A stretch of DNA of 5,435 nucleotides from Nitrosospira sp. (lineage in GTDB: Bacteria; Pseudomonadota; Gammaproteobacteria; Burkholderiales; Nitrosomonadaceae). Positions 1 to 5,435 of this stretch are shown one piece after another (position 1 is the first letter of the stretch; each line of letters begins with the position of its first letter). The position numbers were made by a program, and so were the translations under genes. The stretch is taken from assembly GCA_030453055.1 (NCBI GenBank), contig JAKDLC010000165.1, positions 1 to 5,435 on the forward strand, in the 5' to 3' direction. The notes beneath the pieces are model-generated. The model ran no database searches and was not told the origin of the DNA. It saw only the letters and a list, made by a program, of their open reading frames with translations.

Positions 1-415
1 CGGTGAACAACACGCTGCGCAACCAGTCGGACAGCCCCCACAACGCACCGGCGTTTAACGACCAGACGATGGGCGTGGTGATATGGAGCCTCGCCAGTAT
101 CCAGCCTGTCAATGCGGGGAATAATGCGAGATAGGCGCACAGAAAGAATAGCGCAAGTACGGCGATGGGCATTGGCATCGCGCCGAAATCATGCAGGCTC
201 ACGTAAATCCACGTTACCCCCGCGCTGAACATGCCCATGCCGAAAGAGAAGCCGAGCAAAGCCGCATGCAGGGGTGTCGCGCTTTTGCGCCAGAAATGGC
301 ACAGCAGCGCAAGCGTGAGAACCGGAATAGGAAAAAGATAAAACGGCGCAAATCCGAGAACGGTAAATGCGCCGAGCAGAAAAGAAAAGGCTAATACCGA
401 GCGGATTGTACGCAA
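1..415 (-). CDS. lnt: Apolipoprotein N-acyltransferase, N-terminal part (gene runs off the left edge)
   Basis: Lnt transfers an acyl chain from phospholipid to the N-terminal cysteine of diacylated apolipoproteins, the last step of lipoprotein maturation, in the inner membrane. I translated this frame by hand; it stays open for 138 codons to the window edge. It shows a hydrophobic first helix followed by GFAPF (residues 21-25), then GVTWIYVSLHDFG (67-79), a long hydrophobic helix ending YLALFPALTGW (95-105), and ALWGLSDWLRSVLFTG from 124. These match in order the first membrane helices of E. coli Lnt (LAFSPY, INWVYVS, PALWQVTEFLRGWVLTG). The nitrilase-like catalytic domain lies outside the window. 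The frame has no ATG or GTG start. TTG at 413-415 is chosen because an AGG lies six bases upstream; TTG at 479-481 would add 22 basic or hydrophobic residues and is the only other option below the in-frame TAG at 503-505. The family call is firm, the start is not. It follows the histidine kinase on the same strand, 144 bp downstream. Confidence 0.9.
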   Translation of the reverse strand, partial: MRTIRSVLAFSFLLGAFTVLGFAPFYLFPIPVLTLALLCHFWRKSATPLHAALLGFSFGMGMFSAGVTWIYVSLHDFGAMPMPIAVLALFFLCAYLALFPALTGWILARLHITTPIVWSLNAGALWGLSDWLRSVLFT

Positions 416-488
416 CCTGGGCCTGTCGGATTTGAAAAATCGAAGCGAAAAAAGTGACTGGGCGAGGGCGGATTTTGACAATTTTGCA

Positions 489-511
489 GACCAATAGTTG
501 TTCTATTGGTC
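489..511. repeat. Perfect 9-bp inverted repeat with 5-nt loop upstream of lnt
   Basis: The arms are GACCAATAG (489-497) and CTATTGGTC (503-511), with loop TTGTT. The repeat lies between the kinase stop and the lnt start. No T-run follows on either strand, so it is not a canonical intrinsic terminator. It could be an operator for a dimeric regulator or an RNA hairpin in the kinase-lnt message. If lnt starts at 481 the hairpin ends only 7 bases before the start codon and could limit ribosome access. Confidence 0.5.
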
Positions 512-559
512 GGAAAAGCGGTGAATAAGGACCGGCAGAGCTTTTGTAGTCGATTTCCT

Positions 560-1756
560 TCAAGTCCGACAGGCTGCCGGCTTCGACCCCGGCAGCACCA
601 GCCGGAACGTTGAACCGGCATTGACTTCCGACTCTATTTCCAGCTTGCCACCCAAAAGTCCGGCGGCTTGCGATGCGATGGACAGTCCCAACCCTACCCC
701 TGGGGTACCGTACGTATCGCCGCGTCTGAAGGCAAGGAACAAATGATTCAGGCTTTCCGGTGCGATTCCCGGCCCTTCGTCGCTGATGCTCAACACCCAA
801 CCGATGCTCTCATCATTCGAAGTATTTCGGGCCATCATTTTTATCCTGCCCGTTGAACTGTATTTTACCGCGTTACCCAGCAAATTTTGCAATACAAGAG
901 TCAGCAATGCCTCGTCGCTCGCGGCCTGAGCGCCTTCAGGCACGTCCACGATCAGCTCCAATCCCTTTGATTTCACTTCATGCGACATTTGTTTGCTTAT
1001 GTCCGACATCAACAGATTCAGGTTCACCGGATGGGTTTCAAGCGCGACAGAGCTCTTCCGAAGTCGCTCCGCGTCCAGCAGTCGATCCATCCCGACGGTC
1101 GTCTGAAAGATGGCGTGCTTGATCGAGTGGATATCCTCCACGCTGTCCTCATACCCTGGCAGTTGCGCCAGTCTTGCGGCGAGAAGCTGTAAATGAAGCG
1201 TAGCGTGGTTGAGGTGGTTTCGAAGATCGTGCGAGAGGTACGAAAGATACTTGGCCTGAGCTTCGGCAGAGGCTCTGAGCTCCCGCTGGAGTTGCTCGGT
1301 GAACGTGACCATTCCGCTCTGGAGAGCGGTATCCACGGCCATGTTCAAGGCGACGTTACTCTGCACGTCCAATCGCTCGTCCAGGGCTTGCGAGACTTGT
1401 TCGATAATTACCCGGCGAAGCAGACGGTATTCGACGATCAGCTCCGGCACATTGTAATTTTCGTGAAAGCGCGCTTCGCCGTGCATTTTGCTGCCTTCCA
1501 TGAGTTCGCGAGTAGTGAAAGGCTTATCCGACGCAAATGCGTCGATAATCTGTTGCAGAATCAGCGGCAGAGAGTTGCCAAGTTGCTGGAGGGTGAGTTC
1601 GTCGGCGGCGGGGAGCGTACGAAGCACGGCGGCTTCCCACTCTTCGATGATCATAGGGGATCGGGACCTCAACGCCGCCGCAAGACGCGGAAAGGAGTGG
1701 TAGGCCAAGAGATCAAGTGTCATGGTTTCCGTGGACATGAATTTGTCGTTCTCCAT
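560..1756 (-). CDS. Soluble sensor histidine kinase with RsbRD-like N-terminal sensory region
   Basis: Predicted cytoplasmic two-component kinase of 398 residues. Residues about 20-160 form a helical region with the REL..GSKMHGEARFHENYNV.ELIVEYRLLRR pattern (83-115), resembling the RsbRD N-terminal (RsbT co-antagonist) domain seen in some kinases. The dimerization and phosphoacceptor helix carries YLSHDLRNHLN, with the likely phosphorylated His at 176. The ATPase domain follows in normal order: N box NLLGNAVKYS (291-300, Asn295), G1 box DEGPG (326-330), F box LFLAF (339-343) and G2 box GVGLGLS (353-359). There is no signal peptide or membrane segment, so an internal signal is likely. No response regulator is adjacent, so partner and signal are unknown. 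The first ATG (1756) has no visible Shine-Dalgarno. ATG at 1736-1738 (residue 7) has GGAG about 12 bases upstream and may be the true start. The gene is divergent from the M23 peptidase and points toward lnt. Confidence 0.92.
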   Translation of the reverse strand: MENDKFMSTETMTLDLLAYHSFPRLAAALRSRSPMIIEEWEAAVLRTLPAADELTLQQLGNSLPLILQQIIDAFASDKPFTTRELMEGSKMHGEARFHENYNVPELIVEYRLLRRVIIEQVSQALDERLDVQSNVALNMAVDTALQSGMVTFTEQLQRELRASAEAQAKYLSYLSHDLRNHLNHATLHLQLLAARLAQLPGYEDSVEDIHSIKHAIFQTTVGMDRLLDAERLRKSSVALETHPVNLNLLMSDISKQMSHEVKSKGLELIVDVPEGAQAASDEALLTLVLQNLLGNAVKYSSTGRIKMMARNTSNDESIGWVLSISDEGPGIAPESLNHLFLAFRRGDTYGTPGVGLGLSIASQAAGLLGGKLEIESEVNAGSTFRLVLPGSKPAACRT

Positions 1757-1874
1757 GAAACGATACGGGATGCCCCAGAAAGACGGAGATGAACAGCAAC
1801 CGCTGAGATGACAGGTAGAGGGTTAACAGGCAATGATCGCAGGAATGGCCAGCATCTCGGACTCTCTCTGCATC

Positions 1875-1903
1875 CTGGCAACAAACAAAAAAACATATAT
1901 GAT
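1875..1903 (+). promoter_or_regulatory. Candidate sigma70-type promoter toward the M23 peptidase
   Basis: A -35-like CTGGCA (1875-1880, 4 of 6 matches) and a -10-like TATGAT (1898-1903, 5 of 6) are separated by 17 bases of A-rich sequence. It would leave an untranslated leader of about 200 bases before the peptidase, so a nearer promoter is equally possible. Read by eye only. Confidence 0.3.
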
Positions 1904-1927
1904 AGCTGCCGCCAAGCGGGAAAGCAA
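1899..1927 (-). promoter_or_regulatory. Candidate sigma70-type promoter toward the histidine kinase
   Basis: Read on the minus strand, TTGCTT (1922-1927) and TATCAT (1899-1904, 5 of 6 matches to the -10 consensus) are 17 bases apart. The -35 matches only at its first three bases. The -10 overlaps that of the opposed candidate promoter, so only one of the two may be real. The implied leader is about 135 bases. Confidence 0.28.
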
Positions 1928-1968
1928 ACGCTGTCGCGCTTTCGCTTTGTCGTCCGGATGAAATCAAT

Positions 1969-1996
1969 GCCGATATGCAAGAGCGCCGATATGCAA
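1969..1996. repeat. 12-bp direct repeat GCCGATATGCAA, two copies 16 bp apart
   Basis: Identical copies lie at 1969-1980 and 1985-1996. The start-to-start distance is 16 bp, roughly one and a half helical turns. The pair sits about 120-150 bp upstream of the peptidase start. It may be a two-site operator or a small chance or slippage duplication. Confidence 0.5.
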
Positions 1997-2096
1997 AAAA
2001 GCGAATCGGTCGCCCGGTCCGGACAAAGAGCCCGTCAGCCACAGCGCGTAAATTTTATGTTAGACTTTATGCTCTCAAAATACGCCCTCAAAAACG

Positions 2097-2110
2097 AGGG
2101 GAAGGGGAAG
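2097..2110 (+). promoter_or_regulatory. Strong purine-rich ribosome binding site for the M23 peptidase GTG start
   Basis: AGGGGAAGGGGAAG contains two overlapping Shine-Dalgarno-like cores. The nearer GGGGA (2104-2108) is six bases from the GTG at 2115, which fixes that non-ATG start. Confidence 0.75.
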
Positions 2111-2114
2111 TATC

Positions 2115-3428
2115 GTGGACGACCAATACAGCGTTTTAGCGAATAAACCGCTGACGCTGACAAAGAAAAGGCTGCGCTGGCTGATTCTGTTATCCAGTTT
2201 CCCGTTATTTGGTATGGTGGCTGCCTTTGGTATTGCGCCGAATACGTCACCGGAGGATCTTCCTGTAGAAGAAGTTGTCCTCGGTCTTGATCTCCCCGAA
2301 ATTCTCCCGGTCGCCGATGCAAATATGACATTCTGGCGTCAGGAAAGCATCCAGCGCGGAGACACCATTGCAGCCCTGCTTTCCCGGCTTGAAGTGAATA
2401 GCCGGGATGCAGCCAATTTTCTGCGTGACGCAAGAGGTGTCAAAGCCATGCACCAGTTAGTGCCCGGCAAGATCATTCATGCGCAGACCACCGCTGCGGG
2501 GGAACTCCTTTTGCTGCGCTATTTCCCCGGCGGCAGCGAGCAACTGGTGATGGAAAAAACCGATGGCGGGTTCAGCATAAGCGAGCAGGCACCCAAGCTG
2601 GAGACGCACATTCAGATGAAATCTGGTGTCATAAACAGTTCGCTATTTGCCGCGATCGATAATGCGGGAGTGCCCGAAAGCGTTGCCATTCAGATAGTCG
2701 ATATTTTGGCATCCGACGTTGATTTCCACCGCGATTTACGCAAGGGTGACCGCTTTACGGTGGTGTATGATTCGCTTTTTGGCAATGGTGAACCCGCAAG
2801 GGCCGGCCGGGTACTGTCGGTTGAGTTCGTTAATCAGGGGACGCCGCATCGGGCAGTCTATTTCCAGGCGGAGAACGGGGAAAGCGGCTATTACACGCCC
2901 GACGGCAAGAATCTGCGAAAAGCGTTCCTGCGTTCTCCACTGGAATTTTCCCGCATCACGTCCGGTTTTTCCAGCGCCCGTTTCCATCCGGTTCTGAAAA
3001 CATGGCGTGCGCATAGCGGCATTGACTACGCCGCGCCTACGGGCACGAGGGTGAAGGCGGCCGCCGACGGCACGGTGGCGTTCGCCGGTTGGCAGGGAGG
3101 TTACGGCAATGTCGTTTTTTTGCAGCATCAGGGTGGATACTCGACGGTTTACGGCCACTTATCCACTTTTGCCAAAGGCCTGCGCCGGGGCCAGCGCGTC
3201 AGACAGGGCGACATAATCGGCCACGTAGGCGCAACCGGAATGGCCACGGGTCCGCATCTGCACTATGAATTCCGCTTTAACGGTGTGCAACGCGACCCGT
3301 TGCGCGTGGCAATGCCTGCCGCTAATCCCGTGGCGGCCAAGCACATGGCTGCATTTTATGAGTATACAAAGCCGTTGATGGCCCGGTTGGATATGCTGCG
3401 CGGTGCCAACCTCGCATTCGTCGACTAA
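2115..3428 (+). CDS. Membrane-anchored M23 family peptidoglycan DD-metalloendopeptidase
   Basis: Zinc endopeptidase of the LytM/M23 family, 437 residues, expected to cut peptide cross-links of peptidoglycan in the periplasm. About 20 basic, cytoplasmic residues precede one membrane segment (about 21-40, RWLILLSSFPLFGMVAAFGI), so it looks anchored rather than secreted. A short region with SIQRGDTIAALLSRLEV (78-94) resembles the OapA/LysM-like N-terminal part of MepM-type enzymes. The catalytic domain (about 277-400) has SGFSSARFHPVL, then HSGIDYAAPTGT with zinc ligands His300 and Asp304, and HLHYE with His381 and zinc ligand His383. All expected ligands are present, so it should be active rather than an EnvC/NlpD-like activator. 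The GTG start has a strong Shine-Dalgarno. anmK follows after 58 bp and is probably co-transcribed. The specific cross-link preference cannot be read from sequence. Confidence 0.94.
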   Translation: MDDQYSVLANKPLTLTKKRLRWLILLSSFPLFGMVAAFGIAPNTSPEDLPVEEVVLGLDLPEILPVADANMTFWRQESIQRGDTIAALLSRLEVNSRDAANFLRDARGVKAMHQLVPGKIIHAQTTAAGELLLLRYFPGGSEQLVMEKTDGGFSISEQAPKLETHIQMKSGVINSSLFAAIDNAGVPESVAIQIVDILASDVDFHRDLRKGDRFTVVYDSLFGNGEPARAGRVLSVEFVNQGTPHRAVYFQAENGESGYYTPDGKNLRKAFLRSPLEFSRITSGFSSARFHPVLKTWRAHSGIDYAAPTGTRVKAAADGTVAFAGWQGGYGNVVFLQHQGGYSTVYGHLSTFAKGLRRGQRVRQGDIIGHVGATGMATGPHLHYEFRFNGVQRDPLRVAMPAANPVAAKHMAAFYEYTKPLMARLDMLRGANLAFVD

Positions 3429-3450
3429 TTCCGCATTCGTCGACTAATCC
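3413..3450. repeat. 19-bp tandem duplication across the M23 peptidase stop codon
   Basis: Unit 3413-3431 is followed directly by 3432-3450, with 18 of 19 bases identical (T/C difference at unit position 18). The first copy encodes the last residues and the TAA stop (3426-3428); the second lies in the gap before anmK. It looks like a slippage duplication. It adds 19 bases to the gap without altering the peptidase. Confidence 0.85.
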
Positions 3451-3486
3451 TGAATCGAAGAAACAGGAATATACGGACGTGCCGGG

Positions 3487-4590
3487 TTGAAAGTCGCCAG
3501 CTACTACATCGGCATCATGTCCGGCACCAGCCTGGATGGAATTGATGCGGTGCTGGCTGATTTCAATTCGTCCCCCCCTTCTCTGCTGCATACGTTTTAT
3601 CTGTCCTACGATGAAGATCTGCGCAAGCGATTGCTGGATCTGCACCATTCGGGTCATGACGAGCTGCACCGCGCAGCCATGCTTGGCAATGAACTTGCCC
3701 ACCGATACGCTGAGGCTGTGGCCGGTTTGCTTGACGAAAGCGGGATCACCTCGCGAGAAATCGTCGCCATTGGCTGCCACGGTCAGACCGTGCGCCACTG
3801 CCCTCAAACAGGGAGAGGCTACACTATCCAGTTGTACAACCCCGCGTTGCTGGTTGAGCTGACCGGCATCACCGTAGTGGCGGACTTCAGGAGTCGCGAT
3901 ATAGCGGCGGGAGGTCAAGGCGCTCCTCTGGTTCCGGCATTCCATCAAGTCTTGTACAGGGATACGGGAATTCATCGCGTCATCGTCAATATCGGGGGAA
4001 TTTGCAACCTCACCAGCCTTGCGCCCGATTCGGAAGTTGCGGGATTCGACTGCGGACCCGGCAACATGATGATGGATGCCTGGTGTTTACGACACACCGG
4101 GAATGCGTACGATAAAAATGGGGCGTGGGCCGAGTCGGGAAAAGTAGACCCGGCGTTGCTTGAAAAGCTCCTGGCACTTCAATTTTTTTCCCTTCCGCCA
4201 GCCAAAAGCGCCGGTAGGGAATTATTCAATCTCCCGTGGCTGGAGAGTTGTTTATCCGGAGATGAGAAACCGGCGGACGTCCAGTCAACCCTGCTGCAGT
4301 TGACCGTCGCGGCGATCGCCGAATCGGTGGTCTCTTATTTTCCAGGTGCGGCGGAAATCTATCTATGCGGCGGTGGCGCGCGCAACAGTGCGCTGGTTGC
4401 CCGGTTACGGACAGCGTTGCCTGATAAAACGGTGGAATTGACGGACAGGCTCGGCATCGATGCCGACTGGCTGGAAGCGTTTGCTTTTGCCTGGCTGGCG
4501 AGACAGGTGATTTCGGGTCTTCCCGGCAGTCTTCCCGCTGTAACCGGCGCCAGAGGGGCCAGACTCCTCGGTGCAATCTATCCGGTTTAA
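3487..4590 (+). CDS. anmK: Anhydro-N-acetylmuramic acid kinase
   Basis: AnmK opens the 1,6-anhydro ring of anhMurNAc and phosphorylates it to MurNAc-6-phosphate with ATP, in the cytoplasmic branch of peptidoglycan recycling. The 367 residues match the usual length of about 370. Family motifs in order: IGIMSGTSLDGID (8-20, ATP-phosphate loop), GCHGQTVRH (96-104), VVADFRSRDIAAGGQGAPLVP (130-150), VNIGGICNLT (167-176), GFDCGPGNMMMDAW (186-199, whose Asp188 corresponds to the proposed catalytic base), PPAKSAGRELF (237-247), IYLCGGGARN (291-300) and GIDADWLEAFAFAWLA (323-338). The start must be TTG at 3487. It is the only in-frame start codon between the upstream TGA (3451-3453) and the ATP motif. 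A weak GGA lies nine bases upstream. It follows the M23 peptidase on the same strand and converges with erpA. MurQ, which would use the product, is not in view. Confidence 0.96.
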   Translation: MKVASYYIGIMSGTSLDGIDAVLADFNSSPPSLLHTFYLSYDEDLRKRLLDLHHSGHDELHRAAMLGNELAHRYAEAVAGLLDESGITSREIVAIGCHGQTVRHCPQTGRGYTIQLYNPALLVELTGITVVADFRSRDIAAGGQGAPLVPAFHQVLYRDTGIHRVIVNIGGICNLTSLAPDSEVAGFDCGPGNMMMDAWCLRHTGNAYDKNGAWAESGKVDPALLEKLLALQFFSLPPAKSAGRELFNLPWLESCLSGDEKPADVQSTLLQLTVAAIAESVVSYFPGAAEIYLCGGGARNSALVARLRTALPDKTVELTDRLGIDADWLEAFAFAWLARQVISGLPGSLPAVTGARGARLLGAIYPV

Positions 4591-4649
4591 ACCGAATCTT
4601 CAGCTTGGCATCAACGATACTTCCTTGCGAATAAAAAAACGGAGACTCG

Positions 4650-5018
4650 TTAAACCGAAAATGATGATCCGCACCCGCAGGTACTGGAGGCACCAGGATT
4701 TTTGATAACAAATTGCGCACCCTCGGCATTCTCCTGATAGTCGATTTCCGCCCCGGCCAGATACTGGAAACTCATCGGATCGATCAGGAGTTTCACTCCG
4801 TTCTTTTCCATTACGGTATCGTCTTCGCTTGTTAGCTCATCAAACGTAAAACCGTATTTGAAGCCGGAGCATCCACCACCGGCCACAAATACTCTCAGCT
4901 TAAGATCATTGTTACCCTCTTCTTCAATCAACTGCCTGACCTTGCTTGCCGCGCTATCGGTAAAGATCAACGGGCCCGGCGTTTCCGCGACCAAGTTTGC
5001 CTCGGTTGCTGCGTTCAT
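4650..5018 (-). CDS. erpA: A-type iron-sulfur cluster carrier/insertion protein ErpA
   Basis: Small HesB/IscA-family protein of 122 residues that receives Fe-S clusters from the assembly scaffold and delivers them to apo-enzymes, notably respiratory and isoprenoid-pathway enzymes. The three invariant cluster-binding cysteines are present: Cys50 in [13 protein letters not shown], and Cys114 and Cys116 in the C-terminal [11 protein letters not shown] motif. The spacing matches Cys35/99/101 of Isc[20 protein letters not shown] (16-34) is the usual first helix region. The proline-rich N-terminal extension before it favours ErpA over IscA, as does the absence of iscS/iscU/hscA neighbours. The ATG at 5016-5018 has GGGGA (5024-5028) five bases upstream. 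The gene has its own promoter after the bactofilin gene and ends 59 bp from the convergent anmK. Confidence 0.95.
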   Translation of the reverse strand: MNAATEANLVAETPGPLIFTDSAASKVRQLIEEEGNNDLKLRVFVAGGGCSGFKYGFTFDELTSEDDTVMEKNGVKLLIDPMSFQYLAGAEIDYQENAEGAQFVIKNPGASSTCGCGSSFSV

Positions 5019-5051
5019 ATGAATCCCCGGATAAAATCAATCAAGGGAAAA

Positions 5052-5080
5052 ATTATCCGCTGCTAATGCGCAAACGTCAA
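5052..5080 (-). promoter_or_regulatory. Sigma70-type promoter for erpA
   Basis: On the minus strand, TTGACG (5075-5080, 5 of 6) and GATAAT (5052-5057, 5 of 6) are separated by exactly 17 bases. Transcription would begin near 5045, giving a short leader of about 25-30 bases before the erpA ATG at 5018. The -35 box overlaps the bactofilin TGA stop (5077-5079). This suggests erpA can be expressed apart from bactofilin. No IscR-type operator was recognised. Confidence 0.62.
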
Positions 5081-5435
5081 TCACCATGGGCGGCGGGTAT
5101 CAAGGTCACCACCTTGACCTTATTGTCGGGTTCGGCGTCCTGGTGATACAACATGCCTACTATTGATGCGCCAAACTGAATTTCCATCGTCCGGTAATGA
5201 ATATCTCCCGAGACCTTGGCCTTGGCTTGTAATTCCACATACTCATTTGCCTGTATGGGGCCGACCACGGTGCCATTGATGATCGCGTGAGAAACCTGGA
5301 TTTCCCCTTCAACGATCGACTGATCGCTCAGCACCAGCGTGCTGGGCTTATCTCCGATTGCCGTGATGTTGCCGCGAACCTGTCCGTCCACGCGCAAACC
5401 ACCGCTGAAGCAGATGTCGCCGTCGATGTGTGTAC
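5077..5435 (-). CDS. Bactofilin family protein (5' end outside the window)
   Basis: Bactofilins are small cytoskeletal proteins that polymerise without nucleotide through a right-handed beta-helix, usually lining the inner membrane. They recruit cell-wall enzymes or polar machinery. The frame is open from the right edge: residues THIDGDICFSGGLRVDGQV precede the rest, so the TTG and GTG codons near 5390-5397 are internal and the true start lies beyond 5435. In-window length is 118 residues. The rung pattern is typical: GDICFSGGLRVDGQVRGNI, then STLVLSDQSIVEGEIQV, AIINGTVVGPIQANEYVEL, AKVSGDIHYRTMEIQFGASIVGML. A polar tail follows, with PDNKVKVVTLIPA near the C-terminus. It ends 58 bp before erpA on the same strand. 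In related betaproteobacteria argC often lies upstream, which is recollection and not seen here. Bactofilins elsewhere pair functionally with M23 endopeptidases, one of which lies nearby. Confidence 0.92.
   Translation of the reverse strand, partial: THIDGDICFSGGLRVDGQVRGNITAIGDKPSTLVLSDQSIVEGEIQVSHAIINGTVVGPIQANEYVELQAKAKVSGDIHYRTMEIQFGASIVGMLYHQDAEPDNKVKVVTLIPAAHGD

Larger units (their letters stand above)
1757..2114. other. 358-bp divergent intergenic region without a credible gene
   Basis: This stretch separates the kinase from the M23 peptidase. Open frames that cross it on either strand overlap the start of a real gene, lack recognisable domains and look like shadows. It holds an A-rich tract with candidate opposed promoters near 1900, a 12-bp direct repeat (1969-1996), an AT-rich patch at 2049-2070 that may include a promoter for the peptidase, and the peptidase ribosome binding site. 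No tRNA, riboswitch or terminator could be recognised by eye. Confidence 0.6.

Noticed and set aside
189..800. 203-codon minus-strand open frame overlapping lnt and the kinase 3' end
   Set aside because: The neighbouring frame encodes clear Lnt sequence and the kinase C-terminus. This frame is arginine-rich noise.
1193..1792. 199-codon open frame on the plus strand antisense to the kinase
   Set aside because: It lies almost wholly opposite a kinase with complete conserved motifs, and its translation has no recognisable domain. It is a codon-bias shadow.
2049..2073. Promoter close to the M23 start (TATGTT or TATGCT as -10)
   Set aside because: No -35-like hexamer lies at 16-18 bp from either candidate, so only an AT-rich patch can be stated.
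1713..2146. Open frames on both strands across the divergent region (plus 1808-2146; minus 1713-2042)
   Set aside because: Each overlaps the start of a real gene in another frame, with no good ribosome site or domain. They are treated as non-coding.
3322..3975. 217-codon open frame on the minus strand antisense to anmK and the M23 end
   Set aside because: The plus strand carries AnmK motifs throughout. The antisense product has no recognisable fold or start signal.
4633..4651. Possible intrinsic terminator for erpA (AACG/CGTT stem plus seven T on the minus strand)
   Set aside because: The stem is only four base pairs with a six-base loop and overlaps the stop codon, too weak to call although the T-run is real.
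4226..4729. 167-codon minus-strand open frame across the anmK and erpA 3' ends
   Set aside because: It overlaps AnmK C-terminal motifs and the ErpA CGC motif in other frames, and its composition is unlike a folded protein.

Overview
The window reads as ordinary bacterial chromosome from a betaproteobacterium. Protein flavour and the run bactofilin - erpA - anmK - M23 peptidase suggest the Nitrosomonadaceae (a Nitrosospira- or Nitrosomonas-like ammonia oxidizer). The family-level assignment rests on recollection of gene order and protein style, not on a search. There are no transposases, tRNAs, rRNAs, CRISPR arrays or phage genes.

Layout. (1) The left edge holds the N-terminal part of apolipoprotein N-acyltransferase (lnt) on the minus strand, running off the window. 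(2) Upstream of it on the same strand is a soluble sensor histidine kinase with an RsbRD-like N-terminal region and no partner response regulator in view. The 144 bp between the two contains a perfect 9-bp hairpin. (3) A 358-bp non-coding stretch (1757-2114) separates the kinase from a divergent plus-strand gene. It holds candidate overlapping promoters, a 12-bp direct repeat and a strong Shine-Dalgarno sequence. (4) Two plus-strand genes follow: a membrane-anchored M23 zinc endopeptidase and anmK (anhydro-MurNAc kinase), 58 bp apart. A 19-bp tandem duplication lies across the peptidase stop codon. (5) Convergent to these on the minus strand are a bactofilin (5' end outside the window) and erpA, an A-type iron-sulfur carrier. 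erpA has a good sigma70-type promoter whose -35 box overlaps the bactofilin stop codon.

The common theme is the cell envelope. Lnt finishes lipoproteins, the M23 enzyme cuts peptidoglycan cross-links, AnmK recycles the anhydro sugar released from peptidoglycan, and bactofilin is a polymer-forming scaffold that in other bacteria positions M23 enzymes to set cell shape. ErpA is a housekeeping respiratory and Fe-S gene. No clearly new system is visible. The points most worth a second look are the orphan kinase, the possible bactofilin-M23 pairing and the small repeat and hairpin structures between genes.
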